Positions 1 through 10,078 of a stretch of DNA of 64,000 nt are shown one piece after another; position 1 is the stretch's first letter, and each line of letters opens with the position of its first letter. The notes beneath the pieces were generated by a model. That model ran no database searches, was not told the origin of the DNA, and saw only the letters and a program-made list of their open reading frames with translations. Source of the stretch: Epiperipatus broadwayi (lineage: Eukaryota; Onychophora; Udeonychophora; Euonychophora; Peripatidae); NCBI GenBank assembly GCA_028023455.1, contig JAQFVV010006273.1, forward strand, positions 5,191,128 through 5,255,127, read 5' to 3'. The position numbers and the translations under genes were made by a program.

Positions 1-240
1 ACATTACATTTTAACTAATAATAATAAGAAAAAACTCTTTACTTCTTTTATGAAACTTTTAGTTTGTTTCTACAGCAAACTTCCCCTTCCCCCTTTTAAT
101 TAATTAATTGTAACTTTTATTTCAAGAACTCTTAAACTTTTAATTTTATGTTCTTTTGCGAAAGATTTTTTATTTTAATAATTTTTTTTTAAACAAAATT
201 ATGATGTTCCAACCCAATATTGGTACTATATATATACATA
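1..240. other. AT-rich flank, nothing recognised
   Basis: Homopolymer-rich A/T sequence with a short TTAATTAA-type run near position 105. I see no coding signal or repeat structure. It ends in a short TATATATA run just before the PLE tail fragment. Confidence 0.5.
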
Positions 241-372
241 ATTAAAATTACCTCAAATCCAAAATTCAACTAAACCAGCAAAAAAAAATAATATTAAAAC
301 ACAACCAAAGCTTTCACTGCTACAAGCAAACTTCTCAAGTGTAAAGAACTACAAAAACTATACAATATATAT
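241..372 (-). mobile_element. PLE-1 3' tail, outer half cut off by the LTR element
   Basis: This stretch matches, block by block, the tail copies at 25.1-25.4 kb: a run like AATTCAACTAAACCAGC, then AAAACACAACCAAAG, then CTGCTACAAGCAAACTTCTC, then AAGAACTACAAAA. In the 25 kb copies the next bases lead to the block CACCCTTAATATTAAAAG. Here that block is found only at about 9435-9452, on the other side of the 9 kb LTR element. I infer that 241-372 and the DNA from 9373 on were once contiguous. The element reads on the minus strand, so this is its distal 3' untranslated end. Confidence 0.75.
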
Positions 373-2139
373 TATAACGGAAATGGTTATTCGTATAGTT
401 GATTTATTTATTTGTGTATTCAATTATATTTTATTTCGATTATTTTATTTTATATTATATTTATTTATTATACTTTAATTCTTTTTCCGACTTTGATTCT
501 TTATTATTTTATTTATTTCTTATACATTTATTTTTCAGCATTTGCTTATTCTTATTTGTTTACTATCAGTTTTGCTAACCGAAATATCCCGGCTTAGCCT
601 CCAACTGTAATGGATATTGTTTATTTATTTATTTAACCAACGCCATTACAATGCAAGCAGAGAGCTAATACAGATACAAATTTAACTTCATATCTATACC
701 CTTGACCGAACCCCAAGGCAATACGTACATATTATCTTGGCGTTATTTTTCCCGATCAAGAACTCTCGGCTGCTGAACAACGCAAACCATTTCAAAGAAA
801 TTTAACGAATGTCCAGTGCTTGCTATTTATTTTTATATAATTGGGAAATTCACATGAACAAGCAGCACATGAATACCTTTAAAAAATCAGCATTACCCTT
901 TAATCACTAATTACAGTTTCCTCCCTGTCGTAGCTTGGTGATAGGAGAATAAAACAAGTATACGCAATTTAATGATAAATATGTTTAATAATAATACTCA
1001 CACTTTATATAAAAATACATTATAATAATAATAATAAAAAACACACATAAAATATATGGCTATAATAAACATATGAAAACAGATCAAATATTAAAGTTCT
1101 TAAAGTCCTGTTGATAGAGTTCTATTTTATCAAATTATTAATTGTGTATTTAGTTATGAGTAGTAAACAGATTAAAATGCATGCATGCTTTTACCTAGGC
1201 TTTGTTGTAATTGTCCCATGGGTATTTCTTCTGAGCACTCTTGATTAACTTCCTCAGTTTGTGGGGTTATTTCTCGTTCCAGTTTTGCTTGTTGATTCTT
1301 TAGGTTGAGTTTTAGTTGACAGCTACAGAAGTGGCGGTCCCTCTAGCAGGTCGGGCAAAGATCTTACATTGTGAGTCAGTGATGAGAAGGCTTGAATCCG
1401 AACCCACGTCCCTTTAACGCCACTAGCCACACACTTCTTTCATTTTCTTTAAGCTGTTGCTTCTTCAAAGTCTCTACTAGCAATCCCAGATAAAACTTGT
1501 AAATTTTCTTAATCTTTTTCTTTTGTTCATTGTTTTTAAAATTTTTAATTAAGACTTAGATTTCCAACCAATTCTTATCATTATGTTTCTTTATTTAATT
1601 AGTGGCTGGAATGTAAATCCCAATTAATTTAACAGATCAGGCAAAGATCTTCCATTGTTATCATTTTCTTTGTCCGTGGAATTTAATTTGTCCAACAGAT
1701 TTTCACACCTATGGCCATATTGTTTTTTTATGTATCACATATTACATTTAATTTTATTTAAAGTTTACAATTCTTTTTTTTTTCACATTTGTGTTTTACA
1801 TTTTATTTTAATTTGTTATTATATAGTTTTTAATGAGAGAGAAAAACACATTTCTTTATGCATCCCCTTACCCTCTCCCACAATAAACAAAAATAACCTT
1901 CTAGCATTTGACTTACAAGAGAGAAAGAGATGCATTTCTTTATGCACCCCCTCCCCTTCTCTTACTATTACAAATCCACAGTAAATTTTGACATTAGAAT
2001 TTCAATTTTTTTCTTTTCATTCCTTTTTTTAAAAATTTAATAGCTAATTTATTTCACCTTTATTACTTCTTGTTAGTGAATTTATCTAATGTTATTAATA
2101 AATATATATGTGTGTCGATGACTTTACGTGGTCGTCACA
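373..2139 (-). repeat. 3' LTR of the Ty3/gypsy element (1767 bp)
   Basis: It begins on the plus strand with TATAACGGAAATGG and ends with ACGTGGTCGTCACA, as does the partner LTR at 7653-9372. Long blocks are near identical, for example around 590-900 versus 7850-8160. This copy has about 45 extra bases near 970-1025 relative to the partner. In element orientation the LTR starts TGTGAC and ends GTTATA, so the usual terminal CA dinucleotide is replaced by TA. Open frames inside it are not conserved features of gag or pol and look incidental. Confidence 0.93.
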
Positions 2140-3177
2140 TTACACTCTGCCCGTTTTTGAGAATTAAAATCGGGTTGAATCTTAGTCTGAGATGAGAGCT
2201 TATTTTAATTCTTTGCTTTCAACGCTTACTTCTGCTTTTATTACAGACTTTTCCACTCTATCATGATGAGTGATGAAGATGATGAGGATGACTGCAGAGA
2301 GATAGCTAGGTAAAACTACACAATTCTTTCCGATCGATTTTGGCTGATCAACCAATTTAATCTCTACGCATACAAGACCATGGCATAACTTAACTCTATC
2401 AAAAACATAAAAGGTTTAAAGCGTGTGAACAGCAGGATATTTCTACTGCCTGTTCATTTTGTGCAAACAACAAATTCTTATTCTTTATTTATTTTATTCG
2501 AATCACTAATTCTTATTTCTTCATTTATTTATTTTGAGACACTAATTCTTATTATATTGAGACACTAATTATTATACAATGAGTCCAGGATTCTTACTGG
2601 CGCTTCATTTAAAAGTTTAAGCACCGAGAGCCATGAGAATCTAAAGTGCGAAGAGGCAGCTGAATCAAGCTCAAAATACGACCCAAACATAATGCATACA
2701 CACACACATATATGCCTCAATCTGCAACCTCATACACCTACTAGTGACATCTGTCATTTACGCATTATCACTATTATTCATTTATTTATTTTTATTAATT
2801 ATTAACTGGCTCTTTAATGAGTCTAAACGATTCTTATTTTTATTTTTATTTATTTGTTAATTATATCTGCATTTATAATTGACAGATTGTTATACGAATA
2901 AATTATTTATAAATTTCTTTCTTTTTTTTTTACTTTTATGCACATTTGTCTTGCTGTGCTTGACTGCGCATAAACACTCATTAAGTTTATCATTAATTTC
3001 ACTCCGTGAACACTACTTTTTTGTTGTTGTTGTTTATCATAGTGACTTTAATTATTTGTCATGAGACGATTTGCCCCACCTGTCATACGTTTAAAAAAAA
3101 ACAATTTTATTTTTCATGATTCCAAGACATTATTGTTTCATTGAACTGACATATCCGTCCGTTTATTTTCTTTCGGA
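2140..3177 (-). other. Untranslated 3' internal region with possible polypurine tract
   Basis: This is the part between the end of the integrase frame and the 3' LTR. Next to the LTR, in element orientation, is a purine-rich run (AAAAACGGGCAGAG, plus coordinates 2145-2158), which sits about where a polypurine tract for plus-strand priming should be, though two C residues interrupt it. No envelope-like or other coding frame is apparent on the minus strand. The plus strand has an acidic-looking GATGATGAGGATGA run at about 2275-2291, which I regard as simple sequence. Confidence 0.5.
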
Positions 3178-3558
3178 TTAGTTTTTGTCTGGAGGCTTCT
3201 TATCCCTTGTTATCAGCCTTAGCGACTGAGCATTATATGTCCCCTTTTCCTCCATTCCTTGTGCTACTATGACAGCATTATTCCCATACCTTTGTCTGAT
3301 TATGTAAGGGCCGTTATAGATAGGTTGAAATTTTTTATACATATGTTTCTCGGGATGGCTCACAGACTGCACTCTTACCATGACCTCATCTCCTATCTTA
3401 AATATGATTTTTGCTGCTCCCTGTCTCTGACGTCTTAAATTTCCCATCTTTTTTAACCGGCTGAGTGCTTGCTCTGCGTCCTTCCTTCTATTTATCGATC
3501 TTGTTCCCACTGGTAGTCTGGTCTCAAAGGGGCATGGGATGTTTCTCCCATAATGCAA
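3178..3558 (-). pseudogene. Integrase C-terminal part with GPY/F-like module (Ty3/gypsy)
   Basis: Reading leftward, this frame of about 126 residues gives a basic stretch (RRKDAEQALSRLKK) followed by IGDEVMVRVQS and then FQPIYNGPYIIRQRYG. The block KFxPxYxGPYxI is the GPY/F module at the C-terminus of many Ty3/gypsy integrases, thought to aid multimerisation or DNA binding. It ends in a stop at 3178-3180. The frame differs from that of the catalytic core, so at least one frameshift lies between about 3560 and 3660. It is the last coding part before the 3' untranslated region. Confidence 0.85.
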
Positions 3559-4147
3559 ACAAACAGGTTCGAACCCTGTGGATTCGTTTTTTTACCAGTT
3601 TATTATATTTACTGTTTGCGGGATTTCCGTTACCCATTGTCATGGATGTAGACATGGAATAATCGCCCAATTTCTTCATAATTCGTTCACATGGATTAGA
3701 CTGAGGGTTACTGATTGATGTCAGTATGTGTTTTATCCCATGTCTGTGAACCCAATTCTTCCATTCATTTGATATGAACGGCGTTCCGTGATCCGATAGA
3801 ATTTTCTCAGGAATTCCCACAGCTCTGAAGTGTTGTTGCTCTAAAGCCCTCATGGTTTGTTTTGCATTAGCCTGAGTTACTGGATACGCTGCCACTAGCT
3901 TCGAGAATATGTCATATATGACAAGCAGATATTTCATTTTATTAAACGGGAGAAATGGCCCGTAAAAGTCAATTGCTATTAAACTATTGGGTCGCTGGGC
4001 ATAGATTGGTTGTAATGGACCTATCCCCGATGTGTTAGGTGGCTTTGTTTTTCCACAAACAGCACACATGCCCATGACGTTTATAATGTTAGCATACATT
4101 TGCGGCCAGTAGAACCAATGGCTGAGCCATCCTTTTACCTTCTTCAC
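3559..4147 (-). pseudogene. Integrase zinc-binding remnant and catalytic core (Ty3/gypsy)
   Basis: The frame shows WLSHWFYWPQM, then a CAVCGK pair of cysteines from the N-terminal zinc-binding domain, then the core. The three catalytic acidic residues are visible: Asp in AIDFYGPF, Asp in LSDHGTPF and Glu in SNPCERIM. I count 34 residues between the second Asp and the Glu, one fewer than the common DD35E spacing, because the segment before the Glu is short (NPQSNPCE). The enzyme would cut and join element DNA into the host chromosome. The frame continues past the core into unrelated residues until 3524, marking a frameshift. The start is not a true initiation codon, since it is a processing product of pol, and the frame overlaps the RNase H frame at 4089-4147, so another frameshift lies there. 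Confidence 0.9.
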
Positions 4148-4628
4148 TCATTTCTACTGTGGCTATATATACTCCATCACAGCTTAAGTGTTGCCCTTCT
4201 GTCACCAGATATCGACTTAGAGTGTCTGCTACAATGTTCTCTTTCCCACAGCAGTACACTACTTTATAGTTAAATTCCTGCAGGAACAAACTCCACCTTA
4301 TTAGCCTGCTATTTGTCAAAAAACTGTGGTTAAGAAACTCGAGGCTCTTATGGTCAGTCATCACCACTACTTCGGAACCTATCAAATATTGCCAAAATTT
4401 CTTAAACGCCCACACAACTGCCAGCGCTTCCTTCTCAGTCATGATATAATTCACTTCTGGTCCTTTCAGTAAGTGACTAATGAAGCAAAAAATTCCATGT
4501 TGCCCTTTTTCTAGTATTTGAAACAACATAGCCCCCAGTCCGAACCTGCTACTATCCGTCTGTAGGAAGAATGGTCTATTGAAATCAGGATATGACAGCA
4601 TAACTTCCTCTATGAATCCCTCCTTCAC
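4089..4628 (-). pseudogene. RNase H domain of pol (Ty3/gypsy)
   Basis: About 180 residues downstream of the reverse transcriptase, in the same frame. All four usual acidic residues of retroelement RNase H can be seen: Asp in FFLQTDSSRFGLGAML, Glu in TEKEALAVVWAFKKF, Asp in VVMTDHKSLEFL and Asp in VADTLSRY. The domain removes the RNA strand of the RNA-DNA hybrid during reverse transcription. It is separated from the reverse transcriptase frame by an in-frame stop at 4665-4667. At its C-terminal end it runs out of frame into the integrase, which continues in another frame. Confidence 0.92.
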
Positions 4629-4664
4629 TCTTTGAAAACTTCGCTCATGCTGTTCTCCCCATGT

Positions 4665-5057
4665 CTATGCTTTCTCCTTTCTTAATAATTGTAGTAATGG
4701 CTCCATGTCTAGTGAAAAGCCCCTATAGAACCGATTGTATAACGTACACAGCCCCAGGAACGATTTAACATGTTTTTTATTTCGAGGAGTAGGAAACTTC
4801 TGAATTGCTTGGATTTTTTCTGGGTTAGGTAGTATTCTCCTCTCGCTGATGATATGGCCTAGAAATTTGACCTCTGTAGCCATCACGTGGTTTTTATTCA
4901 AATTGATTCTGATACCTTTTCTTTTGCACTCGTCTAATAACCGTTCTAAATGCTCAAAATGTTCCTCTATACTTTCTGATGCAACAACAATATCATCCAC
5001 ATATATCACAACAAAATTTTTAACCTCTTCTGACAACACTTGATCTAGACACTGCAC
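4665..5057 (-). pseudogene. Reverse transcriptase, C-terminal palm and thumb (Ty3/gypsy)
   Basis: The frame contains NFVVIYVDDIVVASESIEEH with the catalytic YVDD box, followed by HVMATEVKFLGHIISERR and FLGLCTLYNRFYRGF, which is the characteristic FLGHI...FLGL series of Ty3/gypsy enzymes. It is in the same frame as the protease/RT piece at 5184-6053. The 126 bases between them, still recognisable as RT (a YNGRVY..NRIPFG segment), contain an in-frame stop at 5076-5078. The frame itself ends in a stop at 4665-4667, before RNase H. These stops alone would prevent a full pol product. Confidence 0.93.
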
Positions 5058-5183
5058 TAGCCCCGCCCCACTATTTTATAACCCAAATGGAATTCTATTA
5101 AAGTTGTACACTCTTCCATTATACCTAAATGCCGTATATTTCCGGTCCCTTGGATGCAACTTAATTTGCCAATAAACTGGATG

Positions 5184-6053
5184 TCAAGTCGAAAATATTT
5201 TATTTTTAAATCTTGTTAACAATTCATTCATAGGTGGCGGAGCATTCGTATCAGGAATGATTATTCTGTTCAACTGTCTAGCATCTAAACACAACCGAAT
5301 TGATCCGTCCTTTTTCTTTACTGTTACGATGGGATTATTATATGGGGATGAGCATTTAGATATGATTCCCCATGTCAGCATTTTATCTATTTGCTCTTCT
5401 ACCTCACATCTATATTGATAGGGTATGGAATACACATGAGCTCGATAAGGCTGATCTTCCATGAGCCTTATCCTGTGTTCATACCCCTGGATCTCTCCGG
5501 GAATCTCCGAGAATACCACCTCGTGGCAGTGTAATAATTTCTTCAGCCTATCTCTTTGTCTATCACTTATGACTTTCGATTCATCTATCACTTTCAGCAT
5601 TTCTATCTCCATCGAGGCGTTTTGTATATAATCCATTTTATCAGTCTGTTCCCTTAAATCCATTATAAAGGGAGTTGTTACATTACCCATCTCTGCCCGA
5701 CTATGTTTAAAATCCAACACACGCTCATTTATATGCATAAAGTCTGATCCTAGTATAACTTCATGGATTAATCCATCTAAAATCAACAATACATGATCAT
5801 ATTCTCTATTAGCTATGCATAATGTGACCCATACCTGTTTTGACGCCAGTTTGACTCTCTTTCCATTAGCCATTATGACATGTGTCATTTTCAAAGGTAG
5901 GTTTTTAATCCCCGGGTTGACACAACTTACTCTATCAAACATCTCCTGTGACATAACAGATATCTGACTCCCTGAGTCTAATAGTGCAATAGTCCCAATT
6001 TCTCCTACTCTTACTTTTATCTTTGGACAGATCTGCGGTGCCATCATAGGCAT
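5184..6053 (-). pseudogene. Retropepsin protease and N-terminal reverse transcriptase (Ty3/gypsy)
   Basis: Residues about 10-115 form an aspartic protease: the active-site loop ALLDSGSQISVM (Asp at about residue 26) and the later ILGSDFM segment, equivalent to the second hallmark of retropepsins. After a linker, the reverse transcriptase begins with YRAHVYSIPYQYRCEVEEQI, SPYNNPIVTVKKKDGSIRLC and DARQLN, the fingers and first palm motifs. The frame is cut at 5184-5186 exactly where the motif A aspartate should follow. A DLTSS reading exists there only in another frame, so small indels around 5165-5190 have destroyed motif A. I place the annotated start at the first Met because the true gag-pol junction at 6054-6211 is not clear. 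Confidence 0.93.
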
Positions 6054-6211
6054 ATTTCTTCCCTGTTATGTACCAAATTCGCTAACTGTATATGACCAGC
6101 TTCCACGTCTTTGTCTCCTCCTGTACTATTATCTAAAGTTATTAAAACCTCAGCCATCTGTTCTACTGTTTGCTTGTCAATCATCATTTGTTCTATCTCT
6201 GTGGGCAAGCC

Positions 6212-7172
6212 TCATCTAACTAGCCACATGATTTGCTGCTCTGTCAATGGGTGTATAGTGAGCGCTCTCAATTTCGCTACCTGTCTGCGAAAAAATGCGT
6301 GAAGTGATTCCCCTGGCTGCCATTTAATTTTTGCTATTTGAAACTTAAAATTTTCCTGAAGCTCCTCCCCCCAGTAGCTTGCTAATATCGAGTGCTTATA
6401 TTCCTTGAATGTCACCAGTTTTAGTTGTAGTGAGTCCCACCAAAACCGGGCTTTATCCTGTATGTGACTGCATGCTGTGGCAACCCTTGCCTCATCACTC
6501 AATCTATTCAAGTTGCAATACCGCTCCACATTGTCCAAATGCTCATTCGGCATCTCCCTCCTGTTCTGAGAATGTTTTCACTCTTAACAACTGACTATAG
6601 CTGCCTCTGTTTTACATATATCTGCCCATGTTTGCATGTTTTCCTGTTCCTCTTTTCTTTCTTTCTTTCTTTATTTTCCTCCCTTGCTCCTCTCTAAGCT
6701 TGTCTACCTCTTGACACAATGTTTCTAGCCTATCCTTCACATATTCCATCTCATCATTTACTTTCAACTCAATGCCATGTTTTACTTTAACCCATTCTCC
6801 CAGAAGGAGCTGCTCTATTTTCTCCATTAATTCCTCCTGGTGATAACACCTTTCATTTGCGACCTTCACTTGATATAAGGTTTGTTCATATTTTTTATTC
6901 ACTTCTTCAATGTTTTGGCTAAAATTCTTACTTAGTCATTTGTCCAACTCTTCTATCCTCCTACTATTTTTCTCATCCCTTTCCCTCATTTCTATAATCA
7001 ACCTTTTCTGGCCTTCCATTAATTTTGTGAACATATCCATTATATTATAGCTTTCTATTTTATTTTTATCATCAACCACTGTCTCCATTCCTTTTCTAAT
7101 TTCTATATCTCCTTCACTAGGTATTTCTCCAGACAGTTCCATTAGTTCTGAGGTTTTTTCTATTTCTCCCAC
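6212..7172 (-). pseudogene. gag-like region, broken into three frames
   Basis: Three pieces (6936-7172, 6612-6902, 6212-6553) lie upstream of pol in element orientation. The first two share a frame and are charged and heptad-like (for example MRERDEKNSRRIEELDK and LCQEVDKLREEQG), suggesting a coiled coil. The third is in another frame and resembles the retrotransposon gag capsid family: NVERYCNLNRLSDEARV, then DKARFWWDSL, then WQPGESLHAFFRRQVAKLRAL. The protein would form the particle that packages element RNA. I do not see a CCHC zinc knuckle in what follows. A stop near 6930 and a frameshift between about 6553 and 6612 break the gene. Confidence 0.85.
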
Positions 7173-7652
7173 TATTGGAGGTTTTTTCTATTTCTCCCAC
7201 TAGAGCGTCCATTTTTGTTTTCAATCTCATGTGCATCAAATTTATTTAACACACACACACTAATTAATCACTTATATTTTATTCTACAGCTTTACTATTC
7301 TAACCTTATCCTTATCAGATTATCTTACTTTACTAACTTTATATTTCACTGACACTAGGTACGTTTGTTTGACTCTCCCTGCCTCACTCACTAATCATCA
7401 CTCACCCACGCCTGCCTTCAAGACCCCTCTGCAACTATCTCCAATTTACAACCTAACTTCCCAAATTATATCATGTTCTCTTTCTCTCCTTTTACCCTCT
7501 AATATTTATTTTACTTCTTGCTTTTATCTACCACCAAGCTATTTTTTGATTTGTTTATTAATTATTGCATAAACTATTAATTTTGTTATACTCAAATTCA
7601 AATGGGCTGCACTTGTAAACGTGACAATATATCCCGGACTCTGGCCCCCAAT
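7173..7652 (-). other. Element 5' leader with primer-binding site
   Basis: This is the untranslated region between the 5' LTR and gag. Directly inside the LTR, after a 2-base spacer (AT), is the sequence TGGGGGCCAGAGTCCGGGA in element orientation (plus 7632-7650). It starts with TGG, as expected for pairing with a tRNA 3' CCA end, and is the likely primer-binding site. The tRNA species is not identified. At the gag-proximal end a 25-base block is repeated with a 28-base period (7150-7174 and 7178-7202). Confidence 0.75.
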
Positions 7653-9372
7653 TATAACGGAAATGGTTACTTGAATGGTTGCTTGATTTGATTTGGATCT
7701 TTAATACTTTCAATTATATTTTAAACTTATTTATTATACTTTTTTTTTCTGACTTTGATTCTTTATTATCTTATTTATTTCTTATACATTTATTTTTCAG
7801 CCTTTGCTTATGTTTATTTGTTTACTATCAGTTTTGCTAACCGAAATATCCCGGCTTAGCCTCCAACTGTAATGGATATTGTTTATTTATTTATTTAACC
7901 AACGCCATTACAATGCAAGCAGAGAGCTAATACAGATACAAATTTAACTTCATATCTATACCCTTGACCGAACCCCAAGGCAATATGTACATATTATCTT
8001 GGCGTTATTTTTCCCGATCAAGAACTCTTGGCTGCTGAACAACGCAAACCATTTCAAAGAAATTTAACGAATGTCCAGTGCTTGCTATTTATTTTTATAT
8101 AATTGGGAAATTCACATGAACAAGCAGCACATGAATATCATTAAAAAATCAGCATTACCCTTTAATCACTAATTACAGTTTCCTCCCTGTCGTAGCTTGG
8201 TGATAGGAGAATAAAGCAAGTATACGCAATTCACACTTTATATAAAAAAAAACATAATAATAATAATAAAAAACACACACTTATAAAATATATGGCTATA
8301 ATAAACATATGAAAACAGATCAAATACTAAAGTTCTTAAAGTCCTGTTGATAGAGTTCTATTTTATCAAATTATTAATTGTGTATTTAGTTATGAGTAGT
8401 AAACAGATTAAAATGCATGCATGCTTTTACCTAGGCTTTGTTGTAATTGTCCCATGGGTATTTCTTCCGAGCACTCTTGATTAACTTCCTCAGTTTGTGG
8501 GGTTATTTCTTGTTCCAGTTTTGCTTGTTGATTCTTTAGGTTGAGTTTCAGTTGATAGCTACAGAAGCGGTGGTCCCTCTAGCAGGTCAGGCAAAGATCT
8601 TACATTGTGAGTCAGTGATGAGACGGCTTGAATCCGAACCCACGTCCCTTTAACGCCACTAGCCACACACTTCTTTCATTTTCTTTGAGCTGTTGCTTCT
8701 TCAAAATCTCTACTAGCAATCCCAGATAAAAATTGTAATTTTCTTAATCTCTTTCTTTTGTTCATTGTTTTTAAAATTTTTAATTAAGACTTAGATTTCC
8801 AACCAATTCTTATTTTGTTTCTTTATTTAATTAGTGGCTGGAATGTAAATCCCAATTAATTTAGCAGATCAGGCAAAGATCTTCCATTGTTATCATTTTC
8901 TTTGTCCATGGAATTTAATTTGTCCAACAGACTTTCACACCTACGGCCATATTGTTTTTTTTATATATCACATATTACATTTAATTTTATTTAAAGTTTA
9001 CAATTCATTTTTTTTTCACATTTGTGTTTTACATTTTATTTTAATTTGTTATTATATAGTTTTTAATGATAGAGAAGAAATGCATTTCTTTATGCATCTC
9101 CTTCCCCTCTCCCACAATAAACAAAAATAACTTTCTAGCATTTGACTTACAAGAGAGAAAGAGACACATTTCTTTATGCACCCCCTCCCCTTCTCTTACT
9201 ATTACAAATCCACAGTAAATTTTGACATTAGAATTTCAATTTTTTCTTTTCCTTCCTTTTTTTAAAAATTTAATAGCTAATTTATTTCACCTTTATTACT
9301 TCTTGTTAGTGAATTTATCTAATGTTATTAATAAATGTATATGTGTGTCGACGACTTTACGTGGTCATCACA
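7653..9372 (-). repeat. 5' LTR of the Ty3/gypsy element (1720 bp)
   Basis: Partner of the LTR at 373-2139, with the same ends and near-identical blocks. In element orientation it is the upstream LTR, abutting the primer-binding site. It ends at position 9372 against an (AT)n run that leads directly into a Penelope-like element. Both LTRs carry a segment (8600-8665 here, 1345-1415 in the other) that, on the minus strand, shows TGGCTAGTGGCGTT and GGGTTCGGATTC, resembling RNA polymerase III A and B boxes. Confidence 0.93.
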
Positions 9373-9394
9373 ATATATATATATATATATAATA

Positions 9395-10000
9395 TTAAAC
9401 AATACCCACAAATCCATTCACTTCCCATCCACCCTTAATATTAAAAGAACTCTTAAATAAGTTAATTGCTTCAGAATAATAAATTTTCATTAATAAAGAT
9501 TCTTTAATTCTTCTCTTGATTTCATTTCTCTCAAAGAAGAAAACCTTAGCTTCTTCAAAATTAATGGTGTGGCCTGTATCTTCTTCATGGACATACAAAG
9601 CAGAACTAAGACATCTATTTTTAACTCTACTTTTATGAACCTTTACTCTTTCATTTAAACTGAAACTACTCTGACCTATGTAGACCTTCTTACAAAATAA
9701 ACAAGGGATAAAATATACTACACCAGGAATAGTCTTTCTATCAAAAATTTCCTTTGTATTATTTAATAAATTATTCAATGTAACACCCTTTTTCCAAGCA
9801 ATTTTTTTATTTCCAAATAATTTACTATTTCTACATACAATTTTATAAGAAGACAATTTAAATGGCAAAAAAATAAAATCATATTTTTCTCTATCCTTTA
9901 CATCCTTACAAATATTACTATTAAATAAAATACTTTTAACAAATTTATCAGAATAACCAACCCTCAGGTAATCTTTATAAAATTGACATTTCTGAAACAA
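9395..10000 (-). pseudogene. GIY-YIG endonuclease domain of PLE-1
   Basis: A frame of about 200 residues. Roughly at residues 93-170 it reads GVVYFIPCLFCKKVYIGQSS, then LNERVKVHKSR, then LYVHEEDTGHTINFEEAKVF. This fits the PLE-type GIY-YIG nuclease: the GIY part (GVVYFI), a CxxC pair, the YIG part (VYIGQ), a conserved Arg in LNERV, and the later HEEDTGH segment. The domain nicks target DNA for PLE insertion. The frame is open to its natural stop (VNGFVGIV). It is separated from the RT frame at 10079 by a stop-containing gap. Confidence 0.9.
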
Positions 10001-10078
10001 AGCTACCCCACTACAATTATTTAATTAATTATTTCTATGACAATAATTCCTTAAAGCAGCTACTTTATGAGATACAGA

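Larger units (their letters stand above)
373..9372 (-). mobile_element. Ty3/gypsy LTR retrotransposon, complete but inactivated
   Basis: Two LTRs (373-2139 and 7653-9372) flank an internal region of 5.5 kb that reads on the minus strand as leader with primer-binding site, gag, protease, reverse transcriptase, RNase H and integrase. This domain order, with integrase after RNase H, is that of Ty3/gypsy (Metaviridae). The flanks are ATATATAT on both sides (365-372 and 9373-9380), compatible with a short target duplication, although its length cannot be fixed in such sequence. The LTRs look around 95% identical in aligned blocks, with a few indels, so insertion is not very recent. Internal stops and frameshifts in gag, reverse transcriptase and integrase make it non-autonomous now. 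No envelope-like frame is seen. Confidence 0.95.

Noticed and set aside
412-1984. Plus-strand open frames at 412-597 and 1655-1984
   Set aside because: They lie inside the LTR on the strand opposite to the element's coding sense, and consist of Phe/Leu/Ile/Tyr-rich low-complexity translation.
2140-3177. Envelope gene of an infectious-type Ty3/gypsy element
   Set aside because: No minus-strand frame with signal peptide, cleavage site or transmembrane segment was found between integrase and the 3' LTR.
3465-6697. Plus-strand frames inside the retrotransposon (3465-3662, 4849-5043, 6111-6302, 6409-6697)
   Set aside because: They are antisense shadows of the integrase, reverse transcriptase and gag on the minus strand.
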